A stretch of DNA of 64,000 nt from Sinorhizobium saheli (GCF_001651875.1 NZ_LNQB01000082.1:86904-150903); one strand, 5' to 3'. Shown: positions 9,120 through 21,076, counted from the stretch's first letter. The notes: generated by a model not told the origin, from the sequence alone. Numbers and translations are program-made.

Positions 9120-11027
9120 ATGGCGAGCCGCTATTCCGAAGTGTATGCCGCATGGAAATCGGATCCGCACGGATTCTGGGCCGAGGCCGCAGCGGCGATA
9201 GACTGGTTCGAAAGCCCCCGGCGCATTTTCGAGCCGGAGCGCGGCACCTATGGGCACTGGTTCCCCGATGGCGTCACCAATACCTGCCATAATTGCCTCG
9301 ACCGGCATGTCGAAGCCGGCCGCGGCGAGCAGGCGGCGTTCATCTACGACAGCCCCGTCACCGGCCGCATCGAGAAGATTTCCTATGCCGCGCTGCTTGC
9401 CGACGTCAAGGCAACGGCCGCGGTCTACCGCAAGCTCGGCGTCGGCAAGGGCGACCGCGTCATTATCTACATGCCGATGGTCCCGCAGGCGGTGATCGCG
9501 ATGCTCGCTGCGGCGCGAATCGGCGCCGTGCATTCGGTCGTCTTCGGCGGCTTCGCGGCCAGCGAGCTCGCGGTGCGCATCGACGATTGCCAGGCGAAAC
9601 TCGTCGTCTCGGCGAGCTGCGGGCTGGAACCCGGCCGGACCGTCGCCTACAAGCCGCTGCTCGACCAGGCGATCGCGATCGCCAGCCACAAGCCGGCCCA
9701 TTGCCTGATCTTCCAGCGCGACATGCTCGCCGCCGAGATGGTCCCCGGCCGCGACATCGATTTCGCCGAGGTGCTGGCCGCCGCGAAGGCGGAGGGCGAG
9801 GAGGTGCCATGCACGCCGGTTCTCTCCACCGACCCGCTCTATGTGCTCTATACCTCGGGGACCACGGGCCAGCCGAAGGGCGTCGTCCGCGACAATGGCG
9901 GCCACATGGTCGCGCTCAAATGGTCGATGGAGCATTTCTTCGGGGTCCGGCCGGGCGAGGTCTTCTGGGCGGCCTCCGACATCGGCTGGGTGGTCGGCCA
10001 CTCCTATATCGTCTACGGACCGCTCATCAACGGCAACACCTCGATCCTGTTCGAAGGCAAGCCGGTCGGGACGCCCGATCCCGGAACCTACTGGCGGATC
10101 ATCGCCGAACACGGCGTCGCCGTGATGTTCACGGCACCGACGGCGCTGAGGGCGATCCGCAAGGAGAATCCCGGGGCCGCCTATGTCGCGCCTTACGATC
10201 TGTCACGGTTCCGCGCCCTCTATCTTGCCGGCGAGCGCGCCGACCCGGACACGATCCGCTGGGCGGAACAGGCGCTCGGCGTGCCGGTCATCGATCACTG
10301 GTGGCAGACGGAAACCGGCTGGCCCGTCGCCGGCAATCCCATGGGCCTCGGGCTCCTCCCGGTGAAATACGGGTCTCCGGCGGTTCCGCTGCCCGGCTAC
10401 CAGGTGGAGGTAGTCGACGATGGCGGTAATCCGGTCGCGGCGGGGACGCTCGGCAATGTGGTGATCAGGCTGCCGCTTCCGCCCGGGTGCCTGCCGACGC
10501 TCTGGAACGCGGACCAGCGCTTCCAGGCGGCCTATCTCGAGGAATACTCCGGCTACTACAAGACGGCAGACGCCGGCTATGTCGACGAGGACGGCTACAT
10601 CTTCATCATGGCCCGCACCGACGACATCATCAACGTCGCCGGGCACCGGCTGTCGACGGGCGCGATGGAAGAGGTCTGCGCCAGCCATCCGGACGTCGCC
10701 GAATGCGCGGTGATCGGCATCGCCGACCCGCTGAAAGGCCAGACGCCGGCCGGCTTCCTGGTCATCAACTCCAACGTTTCCCGTGAAACATCGGAGATCG
10801 AGAGGGAGGTCATCGGTCTCGTGCGGGAGCGCATCGGCCCGGTCGCCGCCTTCAGAACGGCAATCTGCGTCCGGCGGCTGCCGAAGACGCGGTCGGGCAA
10901 GATCCTGCGTTCGACGATCCAGAAGATCGCCGACCGCCAGCCCTGGAAGATGCCGGCGACGATCGACGATCCGGCCATCCTCGACGAGATCGCCGAGGCG
11001 CTTCGCGCCAAGGGGATTGGGATTTAA
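9120..11027 (+). CDS. prpE: Propionyl-CoA synthetase (AMP-forming acyl-CoA synthetase, PrpE-type)
   Basis: A 635-residue ANL-superfamily ligase that activates a short carboxylic acid to its CoA thioester through an acyl-AMP. The opening motif is WFPDGVTNTCHNCLDRH. The P-loop is YTSGTTGQPKGVVRD (about residues 244-258), and WWQTETGWP marks the acyl pocket. [11 protein letters not shown] near residue 600 is the C-terminal catalytic and acetylatable lysine motif. NTCHN and the GVVRDNGGH loop resemble PrpE more than Acs, and the true acs lies at 12.2 kb. Propionate is preferred as substrate, but acetate or acrylate cannot be excluded. AGGGAGGAGA precedes the start. Codons near 10775-10790 carry a parS-like sequence. 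Confidence 0.88.
   Translation: MASRYSEVYAAWKSDPHGFWAEAAAAIDWFESPRRIFEPERGTYGHWFPDGVTNTCHNCLDRHVEAGRGEQAAFIYDSPVTGRIEKISYAALLADVKATAAVYRKLGVGKGDRVIIYMPMVPQAVIAMLAAARIGAVHSVVFGGFAASELAVRIDDCQAKLVVSASCGLEPGRTVAYKPLLDQAIAIASHKPAHCLIFQRDMLAAEMVPGRDIDFAEVLAAAKAEGEEVPCTPVLSTDPLYVLYTSGTTGQPKGVVRDNGGHMVALKWSMEHFFGVRPGEVFWAASDIGWVVGHSYIVYGPLINGNTSILFEGKPVGTPDPGTYWRIIAEHGVAVMFTAPTALRAIRKENPGAAYVAPYDLSRFRALYLAGERADPDTIRWAEQALGVPVIDHWWQTETGWPVAGNPMGLGLLPVKYGSPAVPLPGYQVEVVDDGGNPVAAGTLGNVVIRLPLPPGCLPTLWNADQRFQAAYLEEYSGYYKTADAGYVDEDGYIFIMARTDDIINVAGHRLSTGAMEEVCASHPDVAECAVIGIADPLKGQTPAGFLVINSNVSRETSEIEREVIGLVRERIGPVAAFRTAICVRRLPKTRSGKILRSTIQKIADRQPWKMPATIDDPAILDEIAEALRAKGIGI
10775..10790. promoter_or_regulatory. 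parS-like site inside prpE (one core mismatch)
   Basis: CGTTTCCCGTGAAACA matches the parS core at 13 of 14 positions, with the central CACGTG read as CCCGTG. It lies in the coding sequence of prpE, 7 kb from parB. Whether ParB binds it is inference. Confidence 0.55.
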
Positions 11028-11052
11028 GCAACCATTTCGAACGGATCACCGG

Positions 11053-11156
11053 CCCCTCAACCGGCCTGCCGGCCACCTTCTCCCCGCCTGCGGGGCGAAG
11101 GGGCAAGCGGCGCCCGCTCAGTTCCTCGCCGTCACCCGCTCGCGGGGAGAGGGTCG
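11053..11156. repeat. RIME-like intergenic repeat (copy 2)
   Basis: It starts with CCCCTCAACCGGCCTGCCGG, carries CCTTCTCCCCGCCTGCGGGG, and ends in CGCGGGGAGAGGG. It lies between the convergent prpE and trcR genes and belongs to the same family as the element at 3591. Confidence 0.75.
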
Positions 11157-11220
11157 TCCTCGGGTTTTGACCCGAGGAGAAAGGCGGTTCGAACCCTCCG
11201 GAACCTGGGCCACAGGCAAT

Positions 11221-11248
11221 AAAAAACCCGGATCTCGCGATCCGGGCT
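11221..11248 (-). terminator. Rho-independent terminator of the trcR gene
   Basis: On the minus strand an 8-bp stem (CCCGGATC/GATCCGGG) with a 4-base loop is followed by six T. It lies 27 bases past the trcR stop. The plus-strand flank (CTTT) is weaker, so it mainly serves the minus strand. Confidence 0.9.
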
Positions 11249-11274
11249 TTCGCATCTCTGTGCCGACGCGCCGA

Positions 11275-11973
11275 TCAGTAGTCGTCGTCCTCGTCGTCCT
11301 TGCGGTCCGATTTCAGCGACTTCAGCTTGGCGAAGACGGCGTCGGCGTCGATTTCCTTTTCCTCTTCGCGCTCGTAGCCGTAGTCGAGCTTCTCGGTCTC
11401 CTGCGCGGATTCGAGCGTCGCCCCCAACTCGGCGGCCGTGGGCAGCGGGCGGCTCTTGGCGGCGCGCTCGACTTCCATGTCGAGGTCGATCTGCGAGCAC
11501 AGGCCGAGCGTCACTGGGTCCATCGGCGTGAGGTTCGCCGAGTTCCAGTGGGTGCGCTCGCGAATCTGCTCGATCGTCGACTTGGTCGTGCCGACGAGCC
11601 GCGAGATCTGCGCGTCCTTCAGTTCCGGATGGTTGCGCACAAGCCAGAGAATGGCATTCGGACGGTCCTGACGCTTGGAGACGGGCGTGTAGCGCGGCCC
11701 CTTGCGCTTCGAATCCGGAACGCGAACCTTCGGTTCCGAGAGCTTGAGCTTGTGGTTCGGATTTGCCTCGCCGCGGGCGATCTCGTCGCGCGAAAGCTGA
11801 CCGGTGGCAATGGGGTCGAGGCCCTTGATGCCCTGCGCCGATTCACCGTCGGCGATCGCCTTGACCTCGAGCGGGTGCAGCTTGCAGAACTGCGCGATCT
11901 GGTCGAACGACAGCGCGGTGTTGTCAACGAGCCAGACGGCCGTTGCCTTGGGCATAAGCAGTTGCTGAGCCAT
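11275..11973 (-). CDS. DUF1013 family cell-cycle transcriptional regulator (TrcR-type)
   Basis: A 232-residue protein of the alphaproteobacterial DUF1013 family, members of which have been named TrcR. The N-terminus MAQQLLMPKATAVWLVDNTA and the segment NAILWLVRNHPELKDAQISR followed by LVGTTKSTIEQIRERTHWN are the family hallmarks. The latter reads as a helix-turn-helix-like unit (about residues 107-145). The C-terminus is acidic (DRKDDEDDDY), as in RNA-polymerase-associated factors. It is a single gene with its own terminator, divergent from acs. The role as a global RNA-polymerase-associated regulator is known for relatives and inferred here. Confidence 0.85.
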   Translation of the reverse strand: MAQQLLMPKATAVWLVDNTALSFDQIAQFCKLHPLEVKAIADGESAQGIKGLDPIATGQLSRDEIARGEANPNHKLKLSEPKVRVPDSKRKGPRYTPVSKRQDRPNAILWLVRNHPELKDAQISRLVGTTKSTIEQIRERTHWNSANLTPMDPVTLGLCSQIDLDMEVERAAKSRPLPTAAELGATLESAQETEKLDYGYEREEEKEIDADAVFAKLKSLKSDRKDDEDDDY

Positions 11974-12194
11974 GGATATAGTCCTTTTGTCCGTCCGCGC
12001 CGGTGTCGCGGGCCGTGGAGTCTACCACTGATTTCCGGGAATTGGGGGTTCTATACCGTTCTTGTCTCGAAATTGCAATTCTTCACTTCCAAATGTGCTT
12101 TTGTCTAATTGCGGCGATGCTTTGACCTGTTATGAATCGTCCAAAGGGGGCGGCTGAAGTGCCGTCTCGGCCAGAATGCTCAGGGAGGAAGAAC

Positions 12195-14144
<1,950 letters not shown>

Positions 14145-14174
14145 GACGAGGCTCGACGGCGCCGCAGCGCCGTC

Positions 14175-14250
14175 CCCCTCATCGCCTGCCGGCACCTTCT
14201 CCTCTTCTCTCCCCGGGCGCGATCCGCGCGCGGGGAGAAGGGGCTCGCAG
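14175..14250. repeat. RIME-like intergenic repeat (copy 3)
   Basis: CCCCTCATCGCCTGCCGGCACC opens the element and CGCGGGGAGAAGGGG closes it. It lies between the convergent acs and SDHAF4-like genes and looks shortened relative to other copies. Confidence 0.7.
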
Positions 14251-14325
14251 CACCCCCGAGCCCCGCCCTCCTGCGAAGGCGCATTGATTCGCTACCGAAA
14301 CAAGGCCTCTGCCGCCGGCAGCCTC

Positions 14326-14526
14326 TCAGAAATCGATCGCCCGACCCTTGATCTCCCAGTCGCCGAAACGCGCCGGGTCGAGACCGCCGCGCCCGCCGAG
14401 TTCCGTCGGCATGTCTTGCGGCTGCTCGGCGCGCCGCCGCTCCTCCGCTTCCTTGAGCGCGCGAAGGGCGGCCGGAGGCAGCGGGCGCTTGGGGCGATCG
14501 GGGGAATTGTCGTTGTCGTTCTGCAT
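14326..14526 (-). CDS. DUF1674 protein, succinate dehydrogenase assembly factor 4 homologue
   Basis: A 66-residue protein ending in the DUF1674 signature GGLDPARFGDWEIKGRAIDF. This is the bacterial counterpart of mitochondrial SDHAF4/Sdh8, which binds flavinylated SdhA during complex II assembly. The N-terminal half is charged and probably disordered (PPAALRALKEAEERRR). It is transcribed opposite to htpX. Function is inferred from the motif, and sdh genes are not in this window. Confidence 0.88.
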   Translation of the reverse strand: MQNDNDNSPDRPKRPLPPAALRALKEAEERRRAEQPQDMPTELGGRGGLDPARFGDWEIKGRAIDF

Positions 14527-14612
14527 CTGGAAGCTGCCGGTTTATGGTGACAATATTGAAGCGGGGACTGTTTATCCCCATCATATAAGTGCTTCCGTGC
14601 GAACGGAAAACC

Positions 14613-14628
14613 TGATTCACGTGAAACG
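14613..14628. promoter_or_regulatory. parS-like site upstream of htpX (one core mismatch)
   Basis: TGATTCACGTGAAACG matches 13 of 14 parS core bases, including an intact CACGTG centre. It lies in the divergent gap between the DUF1674 gene and htpX, 96 bp before the htpX start. Confidence 0.65.
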
Positions 14629-14723
14629 TTTCCGGCGAGACGGGCGGAACAGAAGGCAGTCGCGCCTGGTTTTCCACCGGATCGCCTAAGGGACGACGAT
14701 ACGAACATGGCTGGAGCCCATTC

Positions 14724-15683
14724 ATGAACCTCGTGCGCACCGCAATGCTGCTCGCCTTCATGACCGTCCTCTTCATGGCCGTCGGTTTTGTCATCGGCGG
14801 CCGGGGCGGCATGATGATCGCCCTTGTCATCGCCGCGGCGATGAATTTCTTCTCCTACTGGAACGCCGATCGCATGGTGCTCGCCATGTACCGGGCGCAG
14901 GAGGTGGATGAGCGGAGCGCCCCGGAATATTACGGCATCGTCCGCGACCTGGCGAAGAATGCCGGCCTGCCGATGCCGCGCGTCTATGTCATCGACAGCC
15001 CGCAGCCGAATGCCTTCGCAACCGGCCGCAATCCGGAGAATGCCGCGGTCGCGGCTTCCACCGGTCTCCTGAATTCGCTCTCCTACGAGGAGGTCGCCGG
15101 CGTCATGGCGCACGAACTCGCGCATATCCAGCATCGCGATACGCTGACCATGACGATCACGGCGACGCTGGCCGGTGCCATTTCGATGCTCGGCAATTTC
15201 GCCTTCTTCTTCGGCGGCAATCGCGACAACAACAATCCGCTCGGCTTCGTCGGCGTGCTGGTCGCGATGATCGTCGCGCCGCTTGCGGCCGCGCTCGTGC
15301 AGATGGCGATCAGCCGCACACGCGAATATTCGGCCGACCGGCGCGGGGCCGAGATCTGCGGCAACCCGCTCTGGCTCGCCTCGGCGCTGCGCAAGATCGC
15401 CGGCGCCGCCCATGTCGTTCCGAACTATGACGCCGAGCGCAATCCGGCGACTGCGCATATGTTCATCATCAACCCGCTCTCCGGCGAGCGGATGGACAAT
15501 CTCTTTTCTACCCATCCGAACACCGACAACCGTATCGCGGCGCTGGAGAGAATGGCGGGCGAGATGGCCATGGGCTCGACGGCGCCGGTCCGTCCTGATA
15601 ATGCCGTGCGCAAATCGCGCTCTGTCCCGAGAACCGGCTGGGGTCGCGGTGGTTCCGAACCGCCGAAAGGCCCCTGGTCCTGA
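14724..15683 (+). CDS. htpX: Zinc metalloprotease HtpX
   Basis: A 319-residue integral-membrane M48B protease that degrades misfolded inner-membrane proteins. Two hydrophobic segments at the N-terminus ([20 protein letters not shown] and [17 protein letters not shown]) precede the catalytic HELAH at about residue 130. Two further membrane segments follow, then a downstream Glu ligand region ([14 protein letters not shown]). Its length exceeds the roughly 290 residues of E. coli HtpX because of a low-complexity basic tail ending in [10 protein letters not shown]. Its stop shares bases with the next start (TGATG), so htpX and the methyltransferase are translationally coupled. Confidence 0.95.
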   Translation: MNLVRTAMLLAFMTVLFMAVGFVIGGRGGMMIALVIAAAMNFFSYWNADRMVLAMYRAQEVDERSAPEYYGIVRDLAKNAGLPMPRVYVIDSPQPNAFATGRNPENAAVAASTGLLNSLSYEEVAGVMAHELAHIQHRDTLTMTITATLAGAISMLGNFAFFFGGNRDNNNPLGFVGVLVAMIVAPLAAALVQMAISRTREYSADRRGAEICGNPLWLASALRKIAGAAHVVPNYDAERNPATAHMFIINPLSGERMDNLFSTHPNTDNRIAALERMAGEMAMGSTAPVRPDNAVRKSRSVPRTGWGRGGSEPPKGPWS

Positions 15684-17086
15684 TGCCCGAAGACAGAAAC
15701 GATTCACATCCGAAACGAGCCCGCACACACAAGCCTTCCCGCAGGGGAGGCCAGCGGCCCGCCGCGGCCGGCGCGGCGAAGCCCGGCCTGAAGAGCCGCC
15801 AGGCGGCCGCCAAGATCCTCGGCGCCGTCGTCGACCGCAGGACGCCGCTCGACGGAATGCTCGACCAGGAGCATGGCAACCCCGCCTATCGCGAACTCGG
15901 CGACGCCGACCGGGCGCTGGTGCGCGCCATCCTCAACTCCGCGCTCCGGCACCTGCCGCGCATCCGCACGGCGATCGATTCACTCCTGCAGACGCCGCTG
16001 CCGGAAGGGGCGCGCGCGCTCGAACACGTGCTGACCGTCGCCGCGGCGCAGATCCTCTATCTCGACGTTCCGGACCATTCCGCCGTCGACCTTGCGGTCG
16101 AGCAGGCGCAGGCGGACCCGCGCAACCGGCGCTTCGCTAGTCTCGTCAATGCCGTCCTGCGGCGGCTCTCGCGCGAGAAGGAGGCCATTCTCGAGAAGGT
16201 CGGCGGCGTTCCGGCGATACCGGCTTGGTTCTTTGAAAGGCTCGTCGCCCATTACGGCCGCGCCGAGGCCGGGCGCATGGCGGAAGCGCAGCTCGTTCCC
16301 GCCGCGATCGACCTTTCGGTGAAGTCCGATCCCGGCCACTGGGCCGAGCGCCTCGGCGGCAAGGTCCTGCCGACCGGCTCCGTCCGGCTCGGGGACTTTT
16401 CCGGCGCGATTCCGTCGTTGCCGGGCTTTTCCGAAGGCGCGTGGTGGGTGCAGGACGCGGCAGCCTCGATTCCGGCGCGTCTCTTCGGCGATCTCGCCGG
16501 CAAGACCGTGGTCGATCTCTGCGCCGCACCTGGCGGCAAGACGGCCCAGCTCGTGCTTTCCGGGGCAAAGGTCACGGCGCTCGATCAGTCGTCGAGCCGG
16601 CTGAGGCGGCTCAAAGCCAATCTCGAGCGCCTCGGCCTCGAAGCCCGCACGAAAGAGATCGACATGGCCGATTTCCGGCCGGACGAACTCTTCGACGCGG
16701 CGCTGCTCGATGCGCCCTGCTCCTCGACGGGAACGACGCGGCGTCACCCGGACGTGCTCTGGACCAAGGGTCCGGACGATGTCAAGAAGCTTGCGCGGCT
16801 GCAGCAGCGGCTGCTCAGCCATGCGCTCTCCGTCGTGAAACCCGGCGGCCTTGTCGTCTTCTCCAATTGCTCGCTCGATCCGCGCGAGGGAGAGGAGGTC
16901 GTCGCCCGTATCGTCGCGGGCGGCGGATGCGAGCGCGTCGCGATCGCCGCGGCCGACTGGCCGGGCCTCGAAGGGGCGATCACGCCCCTCGGCGAGTTCC
17001 GCACGACGCCGGCCATGCTGCCGCTCGACCCGCCGTTTTCGGGCGGGCTCGACGGTTTTTATGCGGCCGTCCTTCGCCGCCGGTGA
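15683..17086 (+). CDS. RsmB/NOP family class I SAM-dependent RNA (m5C) methyltransferase
   Basis: A 467-residue protein. An N-terminal NusB-like RNA-binding domain (about residues 35-165, RQAAAKILGAVVDRRTPLD..., ALVRAILNSALRHLPRI) is followed by a Rossmann methyltransferase domain. The SAM loop is DLCAAPGGKTAQL. The catalytic and release cysteines are in LDAPCSSTGTTRRHPD and VFSNCSLDPREGEEV. The first 35 residues are basic and probably disordered. This architecture fits RsmB (m5C967 of 16S rRNA), though the exact target cannot be read from sequence. It is coupled to htpX by the TGATG overlap. Confidence 0.92.
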   Translation: MPEDRNDSHPKRARTHKPSRRGGQRPAAAGAAKPGLKSRQAAAKILGAVVDRRTPLDGMLDQEHGNPAYRELGDADRALVRAILNSALRHLPRIRTAIDSLLQTPLPEGARALEHVLTVAAAQILYLDVPDHSAVDLAVEQAQADPRNRRFASLVNAVLRRLSREKEAILEKVGGVPAIPAWFFERLVAHYGRAEAGRMAEAQLVPAAIDLSVKSDPGHWAERLGGKVLPTGSVRLGDFSGAIPSLPGFSEGAWWVQDAAASIPARLFGDLAGKTVVDLCAAPGGKTAQLVLSGAKVTALDQSSSRLRRLKANLERLGLEARTKEIDMADFRPDELFDAALLDAPCSSTGTTRRHPDVLWTKGPDDVKKLARLQQRLLSHALSVVKPGGLVVFSNCSLDPREGEEVVARIVAGGGCERVAIAAADWPGLEGAITPLGEFRTTPAMLPLDPPFSGGLDGFYAAVLRRR

Positions 17087-17166
17087 ACAATCCGCATCGC
17101 CTTGCGCGTTTGACGAGAGCGCGACGCGCCCCCGAGTCCTGTCAACAGGCTGTTTTGTCGGGACAA

Positions 17167-17195
17167 TTGACGCTTCCGGGCCGCCGGCCTATCAA
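17167..17195 (+). promoter_or_regulatory. Candidate housekeeping promoter for the heparinase-like gene
   Basis: TTGACG is separated by 17 bases from TATCAA, a reasonable match to the sigma-70-type consensus used by rhizobia. It lies about 120 bp before the next gene, in a 229-bp gap. Confidence 0.4.
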
Positions 17196-17315
17196 TGGTG
17201 GTAAGGATTGATAGAAGTTTAACAATTTTTCAGGCACGATTCCGGCGCAGCCCGGGCGGTGCCGCTCAAGCGCCTTCAAGGCTCGTTGCAGCGATGAGGA
17301 AACCGACGGGCGCCG

Positions 17316-19001
17316 ATGCTGTTTTCCCGTAAACGAAGGCTGCTCTACCTGTACCTGCGCGAAGGCTGGCGCCGCTTTGCGCGCCGGCTTTCGCTCGGCC
17401 GGATGACGGCGCTGCGCTTTACCGGCTCGACGCCCGATCGCCTGATCGTCGCCCCAACGGATCTCAGGGCCGTCGACCCCTTTGCCGCCGAGGAGATCCT
17501 CGCCGGCCGCTATCCGCTGGCCGGCCGGGTGCTCGATACCGAAGGCGATTCGCCCTTCGAGATCGACTTGCCGTCGCACGAATTCGCCATCCGGCTCCAT
17601 TCCTTCGGCTGGCTGCGCCACATGCGGGCGATCCATGACGAAGCCGGTCACGTGCGGCTGCGCCAGATCATCGACGACTGGATGGGCGTCCATGGCCGCA
17701 GCATAGGCGGCATTCCCTGGGAGGCGGACGTGATCGCCCAGCGCATCATCGCCTGGCTGTCGCATTCGCCGGTGGTGCTGCGCAACGCCGAGCACGGCTT
17801 CTATCGCCGCTTCCTCAAGAACCTGGCCTTCCAGGTTCGCTATCTGCGGCACATCGCCGAGACCGTCGCGGACGGGGAGGCGCGGCTGCGGGTCCGCATC
17901 GCGCTCGCCATGGCGTCGGTGTCGATGCCGGTCTCGGATTCGGTGATCCGCAACGCGGCGCGTCGCCTCGACCTGGAGCTCGACCGCCAGATCCTGCCGG
18001 ATGGCGGCCATTTCTCGCGCAGCCCGCGGGCCGGTCTCGAGTTGCTGCTCGATCTGCTGCCGCTGCGCCAGACCTATGTCAATCTCGGTCACGACGTCCC
18101 CTCGCGACTGATCTCCTGCATCGACCGGATGTATCCGGCGTTGCGCTTCTTCCGGCACCAGGGCGGCGAGCTTGCGCTCTTCAACGGCGCGACGTCGGTG
18201 CCGGCGCACGAGCTCGCCTCGGTGCTGCGCTATGACGAAACGGCGGGCGAGCCGTTCCGCTCGCTGCCGCATGCGCTTTACGAGCGCCTGTCGCTCGGCG
18301 ACAGCGTCGTCATCATGGATACGGGCAGGCCGCTTTCCGTCGACCTGTCGCGCAGCGCCCATGCGGGCTGCCTCTCCTTCGAGATGTCCTCTGGCAGAAA
18401 CCGCTTCGTCATCAATTCCGGCGCGCCGAAATTCGCCGGCGAACGATTCCGCCAGATGGCGCGGCTGACGGCCGCCCATTCCACGGTCACCGTCGACGAT
18501 ACCTCCTCCTGCCGCTTCTCGCAGTCGCGCTTCCTCGGGGCGATCATGACGGAGGGCGTCACGCGGGTCGAGGTCGAGAGAAAGGACGATCCCGGCCGCT
18601 TCGAATTCGTCAAGGCGAGCCATGACGGCTATCTCGGTGCCTTCGGGCTGATCCATGAGCGTGACCTCGCGATCCTCAACGCCGGCCGGCTGATCCGCGG
18701 CCGCGACCGCCTGGCGCGGGCGGACGGCAGCGATGCCGGTCCAGAAAATCCCGCGGTTGCCGTCGCGCGTTTTCACATTCATCCGGCGATCGGCATGCGC
18801 CAGCACAGCGCCAGCGAGATCCATCTCAGCGCCCCCGACGGCGAAGCCTGGCTCTTCGCCTGCCGCGATGGCGACGTGGCGATCGAGGAGGACATCTTCT
18901 TCGCCGACCCCTCCGGCGTCCGGGCCTCATCGCAGATCACCGTGACCTTTGCCCTTGCCACGCAGCCGGAAATCCAATGGACATTTACGCGCGAGGGGTG
19001 A
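17316..19001 (+). CDS. Heparinase II/III family protein
   Basis: A 561-residue protein with an alpha/alpha-toroid N-terminal half and a beta-sandwich C-terminal half (heparinase II/III-like). The C-terminal domain shows FVINSGAPKFAGERFRQMA and TAAHSTVTVDDTSSC (about residues 362-395), the family's conserved region with candidate catalytic His and Tyr positions nearby. No signal peptide is evident. The N-terminus is strongly basic (RKRRLLYLYLREGWRRFARR). A gene of this type next to rsmB and purH is common in Rhizobiales. The substrate is unknown, possibly a surface or periplasmic polysaccharide, and carbohydrate lyase activity is unproven for this branch. Confidence 0.85.
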   Translation: MLFSRKRRLLYLYLREGWRRFARRLSLGRMTALRFTGSTPDRLIVAPTDLRAVDPFAAEEILAGRYPLAGRVLDTEGDSPFEIDLPSHEFAIRLHSFGWLRHMRAIHDEAGHVRLRQIIDDWMGVHGRSIGGIPWEADVIAQRIIAWLSHSPVVLRNAEHGFYRRFLKNLAFQVRYLRHIAETVADGEARLRVRIALAMASVSMPVSDSVIRNAARRLDLELDRQILPDGGHFSRSPRAGLELLLDLLPLRQTYVNLGHDVPSRLISCIDRMYPALRFFRHQGGELALFNGATSVPAHELASVLRYDETAGEPFRSLPHALYERLSLGDSVVIMDTGRPLSVDLSRSAHAGCLSFEMSSGRNRFVINSGAPKFAGERFRQMARLTAAHSTVTVDDTSSCRFSQSRFLGAIMTEGVTRVEVERKDDPGRFEFVKASHDGYLGAFGLIHERDLAILNAGRLIRGRDRLARADGSDAGPENPAVAVARFHIHPAIGMRQHSASEIHLSAPDGEAWLFACRDGDVAIEEDIFFADPSGVRASSQITVTFALATQPEIQWTFTREG

Positions 19002-19044
19002 ACGCGTGTCGTTCAGAGACTGCTTGAGTTGAACGCCTTAAAAG

Positions 19045-19153
19045 CCCCTCATCCGCCTGCCGGCACCTTCTCCCCGTTTTGACGGGGAGAAGGCTATGCC
19101 GCGCCGCCCAAAGTCCCTCTCCCCGCATGCGGAGAGAGGGCTAGGGTGAGGGG
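19045..19153. repeat. RIME-like intergenic repeat (copy 4)
   Basis: The 343-bp gap before purH begins with this element. CCCCTCATCCGCCTGCCGGC opens it, CTCCCCGTTTTGACGGGGAG forms an inner hairpin, and GGGTGAGGGG closes it. The remaining 190 bp holds the purH leader, in which I see no clear promoter. Confidence 0.8.
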
Positions 19154-19344
19154 CAGGGGCGGTCACCTGATGCACGGCAGTCGCTGGGTGCCTCCCGGAT
19201 TGATCAGCGGCCCCCCAAGCCTATTTTCGACGCCCTGCAACGCCCGACGGTTCCTTCCCGGAACAAGCTATGCTAACGGGCAGCCATCCCAATCGCCGGA
19301 ACCATCTCCCTCAAGCGTCCGGCGCCGCCAAAGGAGCAAGGTCG

Positions 19345-20955
19345 ATGGCTGTCGCCTCCAAGAAAATCCCCGCCCCGGACGAGGTCCGGATTGAAACCGC
19401 CCTCCTCTCGGTCTCCGACAAGACCGGCATCGTCGAGCTTGCCCGTGCCCTGCACGAGAAGGGTGTGCGGCTGGTCTCGACCGGCGGTACGCACAAGGCG
19501 CTTTCCGACGCCGGCCTTCCGGTCAGCGACGTTTCCGAGCTGACGGGCTTTCCGGAGGTGATGGACGGCCGCGTCAAGACGCTGCACCCCGGCGTCCATG
19601 GCGGCCTTCTCGCGATCCGCGACGATAGCGAGCACGTCGCGGCGATGAGCGAACACGGGATTACCGCCATCGATCTCGCCGTCATCAATCTCTATCCGTT
19701 CGAAGAGGTCCGCGCCAAGGGCGGCGACTATCCGACGACGGTCGAGAACATCGACATCGGCGGCCCGGCGATGATCCGCGCATCGGCGAAGAACCATGCC
19801 TATGTGACGATCGTCACCGATCCGGCCGACTATGCGCTGCTCATCGATGAAATCGCCAATGGCACGACCCGCTACGCCTTCCGCCAGAAGATGGCGGCCA
19901 AGGCCTATGCCCGCACGGCGGCCTATGACGCGGCGATCTCCAACTGGTTCGCCGAGGCGCTGGACACGCCGATGCCGCGCCACCGCGTGATCGGCGGGGT
20001 GCTCAAGGAAGAGATGCGCTACGGCGAGAACCCGCACCAGAAGGCCGCCTTCTACGTGACCGGCGAGAAGCGGCCGGGCGTTGCGACGGCGACGCTCATC
20101 CAGGGCAAGCAGCTCTCCTACAACAACATCAACGATACCGACGCGGCCTATGAGCTTGTGGCCGAGTTCCTGCCGGCAAAGGCACCCGCCTGCGCGATCA
20201 TCAAGCACGCCAACCCTTGCGGCGTCGCAACCGCGCCGTCTCTCGCGGAAGCCTACCGCCGGGCGCTCGCCTGCGATTCCACCTCCGCCTTCGGCGGCAT
20301 CATCGCGCTCAACCAGGAGCTCGATGGGGAAACGGCCGAAGAGATCGTCAAGCTCTTCACCGAAGTCATCATCGCGCCTTCCGTCAGCGACGAGGCGAAG
20401 GCGATCATCGCCCGCAAGCCGAACCTGCGGCTGCTTGCGGCCGGCGGCCTGCCCGACCCGCGCACGCCCGGCCTCACCGCCAAGACGGTCGCCGGCGGCC
20501 TGCTCGTCCAGACGCGCGACAACGGCATGGTAGAGGACCTGGAACTGAAGGTGGTCACGAAGCGGGCGCCGAGCGCGCAGGAACTCGAGGACATGAAGTT
20601 CGCCTTCAAGGTGGCGAAGCACGTCAAGTCGAATGCGGTCGTCTATGCCAAGGACGGCCAGACGGCGGGTATCGGCGCCGGCCAGATGAGCCGCGTCGAT
20701 TCCGCCCGCATCGCCGCCATCAAGGCGGAGGAAGCGGCCAAGGCCCTGGGCCTTGCCGAGCCGCTGACGCGCGGCTCGGCGGTGGCGTCCGAGGCCTTCC
20801 TGCCCTTTGCCGACGGTCTCCTCTCGGCTATCGCCGCCGGCGCCACCGCGGTCATCCAGCCGGGCGGCTCGATGCGCGACGACGAGGTGATCGCCGCCGC
20901 AAACGAGCACAATGTCGCGATGGTGTTTACCGGGATGCGGCACTTCCGGCACTGA
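19345..20955 (+). CDS. purH: Bifunctional AICAR transformylase/IMP cyclohydrolase
   Basis: A 536-residue enzyme catalysing the last two steps of IMP synthesis. The N-terminal IMP cyclohydrolase (MGS-like) domain shows [18 protein letters not shown] and [11 protein letters not shown], then [15 protein letters not shown]. The transformylase domain includes [25 protein letters not shown] and AFGGIIALN. The C-terminal [14 protein letters not shown] region is also typical. The ATG at 19345 follows AAAGGAGCAAGG. An upstream ATG at 19270 would add 25 atypical residues. It ends 269 bp before the convergent UMF1 transporter gene. Confidence 0.98.
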   Translation: MAVASKKIPAPDEVRIETALLSVSDKTGIVELARALHEKGVRLVSTGGTHKALSDAGLPVSDVSELTGFPEVMDGRVKTLHPGVHGGLLAIRDDSEHVAAMSEHGITAIDLAVINLYPFEEVRAKGGDYPTTVENIDIGGPAMIRASAKNHAYVTIVTDPADYALLIDEIANGTTRYAFRQKMAAKAYARTAAYDAAISNWFAEALDTPMPRHRVIGGVLKEEMRYGENPHQKAAFYVTGEKRPGVATATLIQGKQLSYNNINDTDAAYELVAEFLPAKAPACAIIKHANPCGVATAPSLAEAYRRALACDSTSAFGGIIALNQELDGETAEEIVKLFTEVIIAPSVSDEAKAIIARKPNLRLLAAGGLPDPRTPGLTAKTVAGGLLVQTRDNGMVEDLELKVVTKRAPSAQELEDMKFAFKVAKHVKSNAVVYAKDGQTAGIGAGQMSRVDSARIAAIKAEEAAKALGLAEPLTRGSAVASEAFLPFADGLLSAIAAGATAVIQPGGSMRDDEVIAAANEHNVAMVFTGMRHFRH

Positions 20956-21076
20956 GGGGGACGACGCGTTCCGTTACGCCAGGGGGCTCAAGCGTGTTTC
21001 GCCGAGCCCTCCCCTCCTTGGAGCGGGACCGCATTTGTGCGACGTCAGGTGATTCCACCTTGCTGCAGATGCCTTA

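Noticed and set aside
12132..12194. N-terminal extension of acetyl-CoA synthetase from an upstream ATG.
   Set aside because: No ribosome-binding site there, and the extra residues are outside the family. AGGGAGGAAG sits before the 12195 start.
19156..19344. Possible ZTP (pfl) riboswitch before purH, from CGGCAGTCGCTGGGTGCC.
   Set aside because: The 3' core resembles CCGCCUGGGC only partly, and the required 5' domain and pseudoknot partner are missing because a RIME repeat ends directly upstream. A covariance-model search with the ZTP family would settle it.
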